From the NCBI GenBank assembly GCA_964036295.1, contig OZ038470.1, forward strand, positions 5,556,578-5,620,577: DNA of 64,000 bases, given 5' to 3'. The DNA is from Plumapathes pennacea (Eukaryota > Cnidaria > Anthozoa > Antipatharia > Myriopathidae). A model generated the notes under the pieces. It did not search any database. It had not been told where the DNA came from and saw only the letters and a list, made by a program, of their open reading frames with translations. The first letter of the stretch is position 1. Each line of letters begins with the position of its first letter. Of this stretch, positions 1 through 12,800 are shown piece by piece. Made by a program: the position numbers and the translations under genes.

Positions 1-96
1 ATGTGAAAAGGAAGTGGGACAGAAATAGAACAGTCAAGAAGTCCAGGCTACTCACAATGATGTGAATACGTCTTCTTGAGCTCAATCACGATTGAT

Positions 97-3000
97 ATGC
101 AGATGGCTTCAAAAGTTATTTATTTTTCCGTGGGGGGCAAAAACGAACAAGCTGAATTCAGCGATGACAACTCGACAGAAGATATCAAAGGTAACGTACG
201 TTTCACTTCGAATTACAGCTGAAATATATACGTCTGTCAATATCTGAACATTACAATTTTGATTGTACCTGTACGTTCGATAGACGTATCATCACTTGTT
301 CAAAGTCATTGTTCGAAGGACAAAATGAAATCATTCTTGCAACAAGCGGCGCGAACGGGTGTTATTACTAAATGTGTTCGCTCGCGGGCATGAAACTCAC
401 GATCTAATTATCTAATATTTCAGATCTATTTCGCTGTGCTGCCGAAGCGGGCCCTTATGATATATTGAAGTTGTACAACACCAAGGGCAGCATCGTGAAT
501 ATATCTTCAAAACTCGGGCAAAACTGCCCTGAATCTCGATATCGACTTGAAGTCGTAGCGGCAAACTGCGGTATGTTTTTTGATTTTAGAAAAGTGTATA
601 TCGACTTATATAAAAAAAAGGGATGTGGTTATTAAAGACTGTATCCTCTCAGGAAACAGCACACTCTTATGGATAGGACCACCTTTTGTGTTGTGTCGAA
701 TTGTTCACGATTTGTGATTGCTTTCCGGGAAGTAAATTATTTCAAAACATCTGGGCGGTTCAGTTACCACATGCCGTTTATGGCACTGGAGATTTTGCGG
801 TGTAGCGATTAAAATTTGGGTAGGGTTTTGTAATATCCCTTATCATTAGTTGTTTCCACGCTCTGATGTTTTGAATTGGCAACACACCCTTTGTTGTTAA
901 CCGATAAAGGATGCGTGGACATTAAACGAAGCGACATACTTTATGCAATCATCTTTTGTTTTTCTTGGACTGACAGTTTCATTACTTGCGCACAGCAAAG
1001 CTTATGACACTTTGATGAATAAGGCGAATTTTGTTTGAACTGTGCTCGTGTGTAAACATACTTCTAGCTTCACTTATTCTCGATTAATTGGAAAAAGCGG
1101 GGAGAAGTGTATTTGCATGTTGAGCCTGGTTGTGAAGTTTATAAGCGTTCATTGTTGCGCATAAGATGCTGGTGTTTGCTGATACTCGTGCAAGGAAATC
1201 AAATCAGATTTATAGACAAGACAAAAATACATTAGTAGAACAGTTTGAAATATTATAAATCTCACAGTTGCTAGGGTCAAGGGCACTTAGAAAACTGGGG
1301 GTGGGGAGGGTGGGTTGAGACCCAGAACTTAGTTTTTGTTTTGTCATTTTTTTCATAGACTCTTCCTTGGGTTCTTCTCTTGAGGCTTTAGAGCAAAGGT
1401 TAGTTTGTTTTCGTGTGGTATTTTTAGAAACATCTGTGGCCAGTGCTATTATGTTTATACCAGCAGAATTCCATAAATATGAATACAAAGAAGTTTGTTT
1501 CAGCACTTAAAAAATTCAAATTAGTAACTTTCTTCTCTATTGCTATCTATTGGGTTGGGGGGGGGGGGGGGGGGGGAAAGGCGTAGTACCTTTGAGAAAT
1601 GGTCTTGCTGGTTAATTGGTTTTAGGGCATGCTTGATTACCAGAGGTTATTTTTCTTTCTCACATGTTACTGAGTACCTGTGAGCGATGGAAAACACCTG
1701 CTGATTGGTTATTTGCTCAGCGCCCACCATGATTGGTTGATTCGTGTCCTAAAAATAACTGTTTTTTTTAGTGTGGGGGCAAGTTATAAATGGAATGACT
1801 TCTTGAGGCATTGATGGACATAACAAAGTATGACAGCCTTGAGCGTTGCTTCCCGACGCTGCCAGTTTGTCGCAAAACTTGACCAACACTTCTTCAGAAA
1901 GGCCAGTTTTGGCTATCGCATTCAATGATTTGTCAGATACAAAACAGTTTGGTCTCATTAAATATGCACACCTTAGATAGTGCCACGGTCCAGTGCACTC
2001 CTGGTAAATGAAATCACACTGCATGTGAATGAATTCAAAACTGAAAAACTAGTAACACATGCTACTGCATATGTGAAAATTAATATTGAAAACTTGAAAC
2101 ACAACCTTGCGAAGTAAAAATTTTCAGGAACATTTTCTTTTGTGTTTGCTTTTGTTCCATACTAAGGCCAGTCAGGCAGACAGCATAAATTATTTTGGCT
2201 TGATGAGGTTTTCAAGTACAACCTCATCGTGAGAAATGTGTACAGTGTGGGCGAATTGGCAAAAACATCTTTGCGAAAAATGAACCCAAACAAGCCATTT
2301 TAATTTAGCTGTTCTTTGTTCAAGTTGTCAATGCCTGGAAATTTCTTCTTTATTATTTCTGACGTTGCTTCCGACACCAGCTGTTTTGCTTCACACATGA
2401 ATGACACGTAGGATGCAAATTTTGTATCCTGAACGGACATGGAAGTAAGATTCCCAGCTTGTGCATTCAGAGGTTAATTTCCATTGCTCGCTTTGGTAGT
2501 CAATAACAAGCAAGAGAGGAAAATAGCCTATGGTACCCAGGGTAGTCTATTCCGGAATGGGAATAGCAATGTTGATCGGTAAAATTCTTTGGTTTGGAGC
2601 TGATTTGGGTACAGATGCATCAGGAGCTGTTCAAAATGCCAGCGTGAGCAAAACAAATTTTGAACTAAATTTTCCCAGAAACAAGCAACACTTTGCATCA
2701 TTTTAGCTATTCCTATTCCAGAAAAGCCCCAATAGAATGCAGCCTAAAAGGGTTATTTTGAGCTCGCATTTTCAGCCCCCCTCCCCACCTCTCCTTCTCC
2801 TCCTCCTACCAACCACCCACCCCTCCTCACACACACCCCTCCATATTCCTTGGTAAGCAAATATATAAAAGCTGTTCTCTGCCTAAGCATAATTTGCTTT
2901 CTTGAGTGAACCAATGCAGCCTAACAGTGGAATGAATACAGATCCAAATAATATAATTATAATATAATAATAATTGCATAGTACTGCTAAACGCTGACCA

Positions 3001-6000
3001 AAGTGACGACAAGCATGTAAAACTACAATGTCTTTTCCACCTCCCCTATTGAGTCAGCTGTAGAGTTGTGAGTGGAGGCAAGGTTGGCACAATATTTATA
3101 CATTATAAATTTTGATAACTTTTCAGGCTCCAGGGCCTTGAGAGACGAATCTTGGTTGAGAATGGGGATGCTTCTCCAGCTATGAAAGACATTAAGTTGA
3201 AAGTGGACTCATTCAGAGAGAAATTGGAGGTGAGACCCTTTCCCTTTCTGCCCTTTCACAATTTTCCCATTCTTTCATTCCCATATTATCTTGTTCCCCC
3301 ATTCTCACATTAACATCTCCTTGTCTTCCTTCACGCCCTCTACCACCTTCCCATTTCTCCCCTTGTCCACATTGTCCCTGTTTCCATTCCACCATTACCC
3401 TAATCTCCCATTTCCTCATTTCCCTGTTGCCCCATATCCAGTTCTCCCAGTCTCTCCATCGTTTCATCTGACCATTTTTCTTCACCTTCCCATCTTTCCA
3501 TCTTCCCTTTCTTCTTCCCATTGCTCTTCTCCCCTTCTTTATTTTCCCTTCTCCTTTTCCCACTGTCCCACCACCCACCTTTGTCATGTTCCCTATTCCC
3601 CCACCCTTCCCATTCTCCCCTACCCCTTCTCCCTTTCTCACATCCCACCTTTATGCCTTCCTCCCTCTCCACTACTCACCTTTTACTCCCTTTTCCACTT
3701 CTGTGCTTCCCCCTTCCCCTTCTCTGTTTTGTTTTGTTCTTGACATGTGCCATTCATATGCTTTTGATTTGCAGAGTGTTGAGCACTTAAGCTGGCTGGG
3801 ATTGTTTAAAGAGTTGTCCAGGTATGGTTTGCACTCAAGAATGATTAGAGGCAAGCTTTTTTTTTGTCTCATCATGGATGCTTTGGCACCCATGTTTATA
3901 TTTACATCCAGAGCTCGACTTTCCTGAGGTGCCCACATTATGACGGATTGATCTGACTGTCGCTGCTTGCCATTTTCAATACACTCTCTGAGTTTGTGCT
4001 GATTTATTTCACGATAAAATGTAGGAAAACACAAGAATCTGCCATTTTCATATGGTACAAAAATGGCTGCTGTCAGTCACTGGGCATGTAAAGCATCTAT
4101 GGTGAGAGAGTCTCTTTAAGTATGGTCAGAAAATGATGGGTGATCTCTTACTTAGGTTCAAGCTTATCAGACTATCAATGAAATCTCCTTTTAGTCTTGA
4201 ATAGTTAGGAGAATTCAGGCCAGTGAAAGCTGGGCTATATAACTTTGACTGTTCTTTTTTAGTGGGACATCAACAAAGAGATCCCCATCTGCAAAATCTG
4301 GCATAAGACGGCGGAAAACATCTGCAGAATACAACATGGTTTTGTGGCAATTTCAAAGGATCTCGTAAGTGAATAAATTATAGTTTCATCTTATTATATA
4401 GATGAGAGATATCGATCATCAACATGCAAAGATAAAATTCATACTGCTGTGCTGCCATGTAATATTCTTTATATAATACATGTGCAAATCCATGTGAAAT
4501 ACAGTAGAACCCAACTATCTAGAACTTGGTTATCTTGTATTCCCTGCTATCTCAAACAGAATCCAATTTACCCCTCTCAAACTATTTTTTGCTTCTCTTG
4601 AGAGTTTGAGGTAGTGGGGTTCTGCTGTTTGATCAATTAGAAAGCATTGAAGATGCCCTTTATCTGACTATCAAGTAGGGTTAATTCCATAGATCTCTGA
4701 GATAAGTCAGATCAGGCTACCAGATCAGGCTACCAATAAGATATTCTTCTAATGCATGTTGTGCAGGCTTTGGTTGTTCAAAGCTCACTGTCAGGATTAA
4801 CAAATTTCTTTCTCTCAGAGTTTGGATAAAAAAAGTAACTAGGAGGTTAGCTCTAGCTCAAAACAAAGCATTGCTCGAAATTAGCGGTCGTCCAGTCGTC
4901 TGAGACAACCAAAACTTTGCTCAGACGACTGGTTTCCTGCCAAATTGATAGTCTGGTTGTCCAGGAGAAAACCTACCAGGCAACCTAAAAAATCCCTGAG
5001 AAATATACTTGTGTCTTGGCATTTTCATTGGAATAACAAAAAAACAAAGTCAGATAGGGACGTGTAAACCAACGTAAATTAATTCACTTTTAGCGATATT
5101 ATGTATAAAAAAAACAAAATGTCTGGTGCATATTTATATTCCCATGCCGTTCAGACCATTTTAGAAACAATCAGGATTACTGCGCACATGCAGGAAACTA
5201 GTGAAGTGCACATTCATGCAGTTGAGGTCTGCAAGGCCAAACTCAATACGGTATTTTTCCAGACGATTAAAAGTAATCAGGGCAACTGATTTCTCTTGGT
5301 TGTCCGACATTTACAACACGGACAACCTGGACTTTTTTTAAATTTTGAGCTCTGCAAAGGAATGAAATGATTTAAATTTTGTGAGAAAACATTTCATTTT
5401 CAGGCTTAAAAATGACAACAAAGTTTAGACCTAAACCAGGATTTGCCTAGTCATGCTTTGAGCAACTGGGACCCAGGTTAGGATATTAGGGATCAAAATG
5501 TTGCAAGCTTTCAACATGTTTTCATCATTAACATTTTGTATATTATTTCCATTATCCTCCTAGTAACACAGAATTAACAGAAGAGACAAGAAACTTATTG
5601 AGGAAACCCACATTTGATAACTGGTAATAACTCTAGTACTTTGCACAGAAGTATCCCATGGACACACATCTTCTCTTTTAAATTACCCAAGGGGGGGGGG
5701 GGGTGGGACTCCCATGTAAAAAAGGGCGGAGGATGCTCGTTGTACCTCTTAGGGGTCAAAATATCAGGTTTTAGTACTGCTTTGGGTGCTCAACATAGAA
5801 CACTGACATTTTTATGTGACGTGGTACTGTTTAGGGGTCGGGTGTCATTCGAATGAACTTTTTTGTGGGGGTCACAGCACTGTAAACAACAAATGGGCTG
5901 TTCTCAGCTGCAAACTTCTGTTTCCAATTTCAGATTTGGAAAAAAAAAAAAAAAAATTCAGATTTGGTACCAGCCTTTTAGGGGTCAAAATATGCTTGAG

Positions 6001-6089
6001 CCATGCCCATTCTATTACCCTTTCAGGGGTCAAAATGAAAATTCCTGACAAGCATCTACATCCTTTTTATGTGGGAGTCCTCCACCCCC

Positions 6090-6123
<34 letters not shown>

Positions 6124-6860
6124 CGGGGGTAATTACATAGTAAGGTATTAGTAATGGTGATGCATGCTGACCAGTGGAAGTGATGTTGAGAACAATATTT
6201 CTGCGGTGTCATTGAAAACCTATTAAATAGAGGCTTCTGACAGCTGCTACACTATACTTGTTATGGCTGGAATAATGTCACAACACACACTGATAGATTA
6301 GTTTTTTTTCCTCTTTGATAATTGCAGGCAGTGGGAGGATGCAGAGATGCTGTACTTGTTGCAGCAGATGTATGTGGATCTGGGTCTCTTAGAGAAATTC
6401 AATATTGAGGTGAGTGGAATCTTGGGGGTGTCTCGTTTTCTCCTACAGCCACTTACAAGCCCTTGTATTCATTCGTGCGGCTTGTTGTCCATGTGACTCA
6501 AAGTCCGGTAGCCTTCCCATTCATGCTCGCTCCCCATAAAGAAACCTGTAAAGAAAAATGCCTGGCAAATGGTTGGCCGACATAACGGACCAATCACTTC
6601 CACAACCAGAGACATATATACCGCCATCTGACGAATACTTTTCACTTGACTCTGAAGATGACTTCCGCTCAGGTAGTCGAAACGTCAGTCACCAACAACA
6701 GTCTTTCTGGAGACTACTCTAACCCGGACGATCACAACCAACCTACAGAAAATGCCTGTTGAGCAGGCAACTTTACCGGCTCGTTCCAGAGGTTTTCTTC
6801 CCCAGAAAGCTGTTTTGAACTAAGTGATGAGCAGTGGAAAAAATAAATAATAAAAAAAAA

Positions 6861-6892
<32 letters not shown>

Positions 6893-9800
6893 GCAACAAG
6901 AGTTTTCTCCACTTATTGCACTTGCAGCTCACTTCTAAATGTTAAATGAAACATTGTTTTTTTGCTTTCTCCCAGAAACCCATTCTACAGAATTTCTTGT
7001 ATGAAGTGTACAAGCACTACAACTCGATACCCTTCCACAATTTCAGACATGCATTCTGCGTGACACAAATGGTAAGGAGTCAGTTCCTTCTATCTTTGGC
7101 ATGCTTATTTATTCATACAGCCCCGCTCAGAACGGACTTAATAATAACTAAACGGGCACAGCCAGATGGCACTGTACATTTTCTTTGAAGTTTGGTAGAG
7201 ACTTTAAAAAATACTTGTCGGTAACAAAGTGCCATTCACTCTTGAAACTTGTAAATGTCTACATTATTTTCGTTGAATTTCACAAGCACGATTGGGGCCA
7301 TATTTCACAAACTTACGAACACTATTTTACCTTATTATACTTATACCTTGCAGCATTGTAACAGCAGACATGACCAGAGGCTGACGAATGTTGACAATTA
7401 GAGACAGACACTAACGTTAGGTAGACAGTCACAGGACAGTCTGGCAGGTGAAACAGCCAGACAGACGGACACGAATGTGGGCAGAGGGCAGTGACCCTTG
7501 AAAAGTTATAAATGTCGACATTATTTTCGTCGAGTTTCGCAAGCAAGAATGGGGCAATACGGTCATTATTAGTGTTATTATACTTCTACCTTACATTACC
7601 GTGGAGTTCTATCGTTCATGATTTTATGCAGAAGAATCATCTCGTACTTATAAATCGTTTAATAAACTGAGAAACACAGAGAAGTAAGACAGGCAACCAA
7701 AGGGACAGAGACAATAAAATGCAGGCAGAGAAAAAGAAAAGAAGAAAGAGAAAAGCCAAACCTCTATAAAGCGGACACCTTGAGGCATCGTGTAAAAGTG
7801 TCCGCTTAATACAGAAAGATAGAGTTTACAGTATTTCACTGTATAATTAGTTATATGGGTGTCACGTCGTTACAGTTGCATTTGAAAAACAGTTATGATA
7901 CTGTTAACATTTTTCTTTTTTCACAGATGTATGGGTTGATCTGGCTGACTGACATCTCCTCCAGAGTCAAAGACTACGAAGTTTTAACAATGCTGACGTC
8001 GGCGTTGTGTCATGATCTCGATCATCCGGGTTACAACAACGCTTACCAGGTACGAAGCTGTTTTGTAAAAGGCGCAAGGTTGAGGAGAAGTGTTGCGCAC
8101 ATAAACGACTTAGGCCATTTCACACTGGACGCGTCGCGACACGCTGTAACTGCATGCGACAACGCGACAAAATTAGATCCCGGTCATTCCTTCAATCCGA
8201 TTCACACCGGACGCGGCGCGACATATAGCGAATGTCGTGCCGCGTCGGGTGTGAATCGGATTGAAGGAATGAAGGGGATCTAATTTTGTCGCGTTGTCGC
8301 ATGCAGTTACAGCGTGTCGCGACGCGTCCAGTGTGAAATGGCCTTTAGAAAGTGAGATTTCTTAGGTTGTTTGTTAGCGAGATGGGTTTATCCCCTCGCT
8401 TTGCGAGGGTACTAATCCAAACGGTATTCTCATATAGGATGTCCTGTGACTTCAAAATCCCTCGGAAACCCGTTTTTTGACACTCTAGATTTGGGTTTTG
8501 GGGTTGGATATTGGTGAAGTAGATGTAGAGCTTATCGGACTTCGTCTTATTATAAGAATGAATATAACGTATATTAAGAAACCTAATTTAGGTATTGTTT
8601 ATTCTTATTGGCATGATTGTTAACAACAGTCTACAGAAAAGCCAGCCAAGAGATTGTTATCATCTCGACGGCCTTCAGCGTTCGTACACCATCTTTAAAT
8701 GTTGACGCATCTCGGTGTTTTGTGCTTTTATGCTTGCTTTCTAGGTGAATGCAAGAACAGAACTTGCCACCAGGTATAACGACATATCGCCGCTCGAAAA
8801 CCACCACTGTGCTGTGACGTTTGACATAATCTCGGAGGTAAGTTAACATCTGGAACTTAATTCTCCCAACCTACACCAAACAAAATGTAGACGTTGTGTT
8901 AGGAGAATTGATATTCTGTAACATTTCACTTCGAGCAAAAGATTACCTTCCATTGTCTCCCTGCTGGACTGTATATAGAAGATATTACACGGCGGCGCGA
9001 AGATATGAATTTTATTTTCGAGTGGTAAAAACAATATTTTACGAACGAGCGCTTCGCGAGTGAGTAAAATATTTTATTATATACATACTGAGACATACTC
9101 ACGAAAAAGCCATATCGTAAAATTTCGTACGCAAATGAGTTCTAGCCAATGAGAGGCCGCGAACGACGCTTTTCACACGTGAAAAAAATCGTTCGTCCAA
9201 TCACAAGCTGCGAACGACGATTTTTCACTACTTTTAAAGGGTTTCCCGGTCCCATCATAAATGTCTCAGTATGTATATAATAAACAGAAAACATCATGGA
9301 AAGTGCTTTGTACAGTTTTTATTCACTCGTTGTTTCGTATCATAAAACTCACTCGCTCGCAAAGCCTCGCTCGTTCGTTTTATGATACTTCACAACTCGT
9401 GAATAAAAACCGTACGCGCGCACTTTCCATGAAGTAATCTCTATGTTTTTACCACGAGAAAATAAAATCCATATCTTCAAGCCGCCATGTAATTTTCTTT
9501 TTATTATATTAGACACGAGTGTTTTATGAGAAATTGCACAAACAACCGTGCAAAAGCGGGAAATGATGCCAACGATATCCTCACTAGTGATGATATGGAA
9601 AATACGCCACACGGGTCCCGGATGTAGTTTCGTATGGATTTTACGCACGGTATATTTTCCAGTAAAACACTCGTGCCTATATAATAAATATCGGTAATTC
9701 TGAACATGTTGGGGTTGTTGGTATAACCTGGTTTTCACGAGCGACGCAAGCACAAGATCAACCCTTTCACTCCCAAGTCCAAAATGCAGATTCTCCCCAC

Positions 9801-12800
9801 CTCTTAAGAGGAAAATGTATGAGTGATGTAGTGAGAATTGATAGTTTAATCAGCTATCATCTGAGCAAGGTATCAAAAGCCAAGTTCTCCTTAGTATATG
9901 ATATATTTCTGGTGAGAAACTGAATGAGAAAATTGAAGTTGATCATTCTTGGGAATGAAAGGGTTAAGCGCAAGCACAAGAATCCTTATTCACAGTAGCC
10001 TGCAATGCAGGCGTTCCCGCTCGATTTCGGGCAAAATTCGTTCAGGAGTAGAACTGGAGCGAGGCAAAATCTGCTTAGGGGAGGGGGACAGACTCGACGT
10101 AAACGCAAGCGCAAAGGTAAAATTAATCATTTTGATCATTGTGCTTGCGCTTTCGTCGAGGCCGTTTTCACTGTGAAATAGAGACCTTGTGTTTGCTCTT
10201 GCGTCGCTCGTGAAATCCAGGCTTCCGTGGTGGCACAGGGCGCGGAGGAGTTGCGTGCCATTATGTAAAACCCTATATATTGACCTACATGAAGGATACC
10301 GCAAAAAGATTTCATCGCGGGCACGCGAAGGCATAATACTGATATGACGCGTAATGCCTTTGCGCGCTCGCGATGTAATCGTCCTGTGGTATCCTTCATG
10401 GAAGTCAATATATAGGGTTTTACATAATGGAAAGCAAGCAAATTCCTCTGCGCCCTGTGGTGGTGGCTAGCATGGTCGATGTCAGCGCGGTCGGTAAGTG
10501 GTCAGTAACGGATTACTTATGTGATGGTATAGTTTTTCTTACCGGAAAATGTGCATATGAACCGCCAAATGGATCATCCACTTTATTAATAATGTATTGG
10601 CCGTTGGTTTGAGTCTTACGATTGTATATTGTCTTAGATTGACTCTGTAGACACGTTTGCCCAACACTCTGGTTTTCCTACTTTATTTCTTGTAGTCAAA
10701 TTGCAATTTTCTCAAGAATGTTAACGCGGTCGTTTTCAGGAAGATACGTGACGGGATAATCAAGTAAGTAGTAAAGTAAAGTTTATAAAATAAGGTGGAT
10801 AGTACGTGTGATCTGATTGGTTAATACTGACGAACATTATAACTGGTATAGCACGCGCGTCAGTTGGACGTCAGACTGACCCCAGTCTTCAATCAAACTC
10901 ATCTAGTATTTTTTACAACAACACACTAGTTTCTCGCTCTCTGATTGGTCGATTTACCGTGGTAAATAAGAGTTCAGACAACGATGCTGACGCCAGAACG
11001 TAACGCTTTGCAGCAAAATACAACGAAATTTTCCTGTATATTTCTAAATATTGTGGTAAAAAACAAATTTCCACTGGTTTGCCGTGGTGTGGACTCTTAT
11101 TTACCACGATTTACGTCATCACATGGCCGTCAAAATGTTGTGGACTCACGAGGCGCTTCGCCGAGTCCACACCACGGGCAAATCAGTGGAAATTTATTAA
11201 ACCGAAGTGGCGTGAGGAGGAATTACATCAACATTCCAATTTATTTTCAGGTGCATCCTGGCAACAGATATGGCCAGACATTCTGAGATATTAAATAAGT
11301 TCAAAGACATCTTGACTTCTGGTTTTGATGATGATAACGAAGCTCATAGGTCTATGGTAAGTCTCGCGATGTTGTCCCTGGGAAGTAATTAGAAAGTTTA
11401 TGAAAATGATCGTCTTTTTATGATCCTTCTTCTTCTTTGGCTACAATTTTGTTTCACCGAGGTGTCTTCATTGGGCATCCTCGTTCCCAGGCTCTTTTCC
11501 CTACCCCACCCCCCCAGGGTGGGGAAAAGAGCCTGGGAACGAGAATGCTTCATGGGTTGCCTTGTCTTCCAGATGATGCAAATTATGATCAAGGTGTCGG
11601 ATGTGTCTAATGAAGCACGCCCAATGGAGGTAGCAGAACCTTGGTTAGACTGTCTTCTTCAAGAATTCTTTATCCAGGTGAGTGAATCCTATTTTATTTC
11701 ATTATAGGTAGCTTTACAGTATTCTCTACGCTTTTGAGTCACTTTACAGCCATTTTCACCGGGACAGAGGCACTTCCTGTGATTGACTATACGGGGATGC
11801 TCGGCCCAAAATGGCTCCTTTTCAAGGCTCAGAAATAAAAAGGGTATAGAAAAACGAGACTTTCTGGTATTTAAAGGGTCGATAGGAGCGGCTGGCCAAA
11901 GGATAATCGCATTGGGCCCGTCGCAAGAGTCGCGTTGCCGAGTCAGTTTTTCTAGACGTCTTCCTGTTCAAAAACATAAAGAGGGGGCATTTTTTTTTTA
12001 CTTTAGCAATTCTAAAGGCCAATTTTCCTGAGCCATTTTAGTACTTATATATTTCTCACTGCATCTGTCCTCTTGAGTCAGTAATATCGCATTTTTCCCG
12101 CAGAGTGACATGGAGAAATTGGAGGGTTTGCCAGTCGCCCCCTTCATGGACAGAGACAAGGTGTGTGAACAGTCAATTATCCTTACTGTTCTCTATACAT
12201 TTCTTCAACTTATGATCAGAAGACTTCAATCGGTTCACAGTCAAACCTCTGTTAAGCGGCCCTCTCTTAAGCGGTCACTAGTCAAAATCCCGGAATTTGC
12301 TTCACTGAATTACTGTAAACTTGACCTCTGTTTAACGGTCACCTCTATTAAGCGGACGCGGTCACCATTTAGATTCCCGAGTTGGCTAATTTTATGTATT
12401 TCACCTCTATAAAAACGGTAACCTAGCAAGATTACAATGCGATATCACCCGAAGATAGCCAGGCATGTCCAATTTACATTTTAACACCTCATCAAACACA
12501 ACATGTAGTCAGCGTAAATAAGTCATTATTGTGTGGGTCCACCGAAGTGCAGGTCATATTTCTCGTATCTAAATTCCTCTTCTACCAGTTTTCATTCTGG
12601 CTAGCCACAAGAAAAACTGCCACCTTCACATATGTACTCGCCAGGAACCTCGAGACCAAAGCCACCACCTCTGTTAACTCGTTTTCCCTTGATTATGACT
12701 TTTTCGCGGTTCGTAGGCCTCTTCAAAAACTTGCTTAACCTACAGCCATTAGTTTTGGAGCATGACCAATAACTTCGAATTTATCAGTCTGGGCCCGGTT

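Noticed and set aside
3213..3743. Overlapping open frames of up to 150 codons on both strands
   Set aside because: Low-complexity polypyrimidine tract directly after a splice donor.
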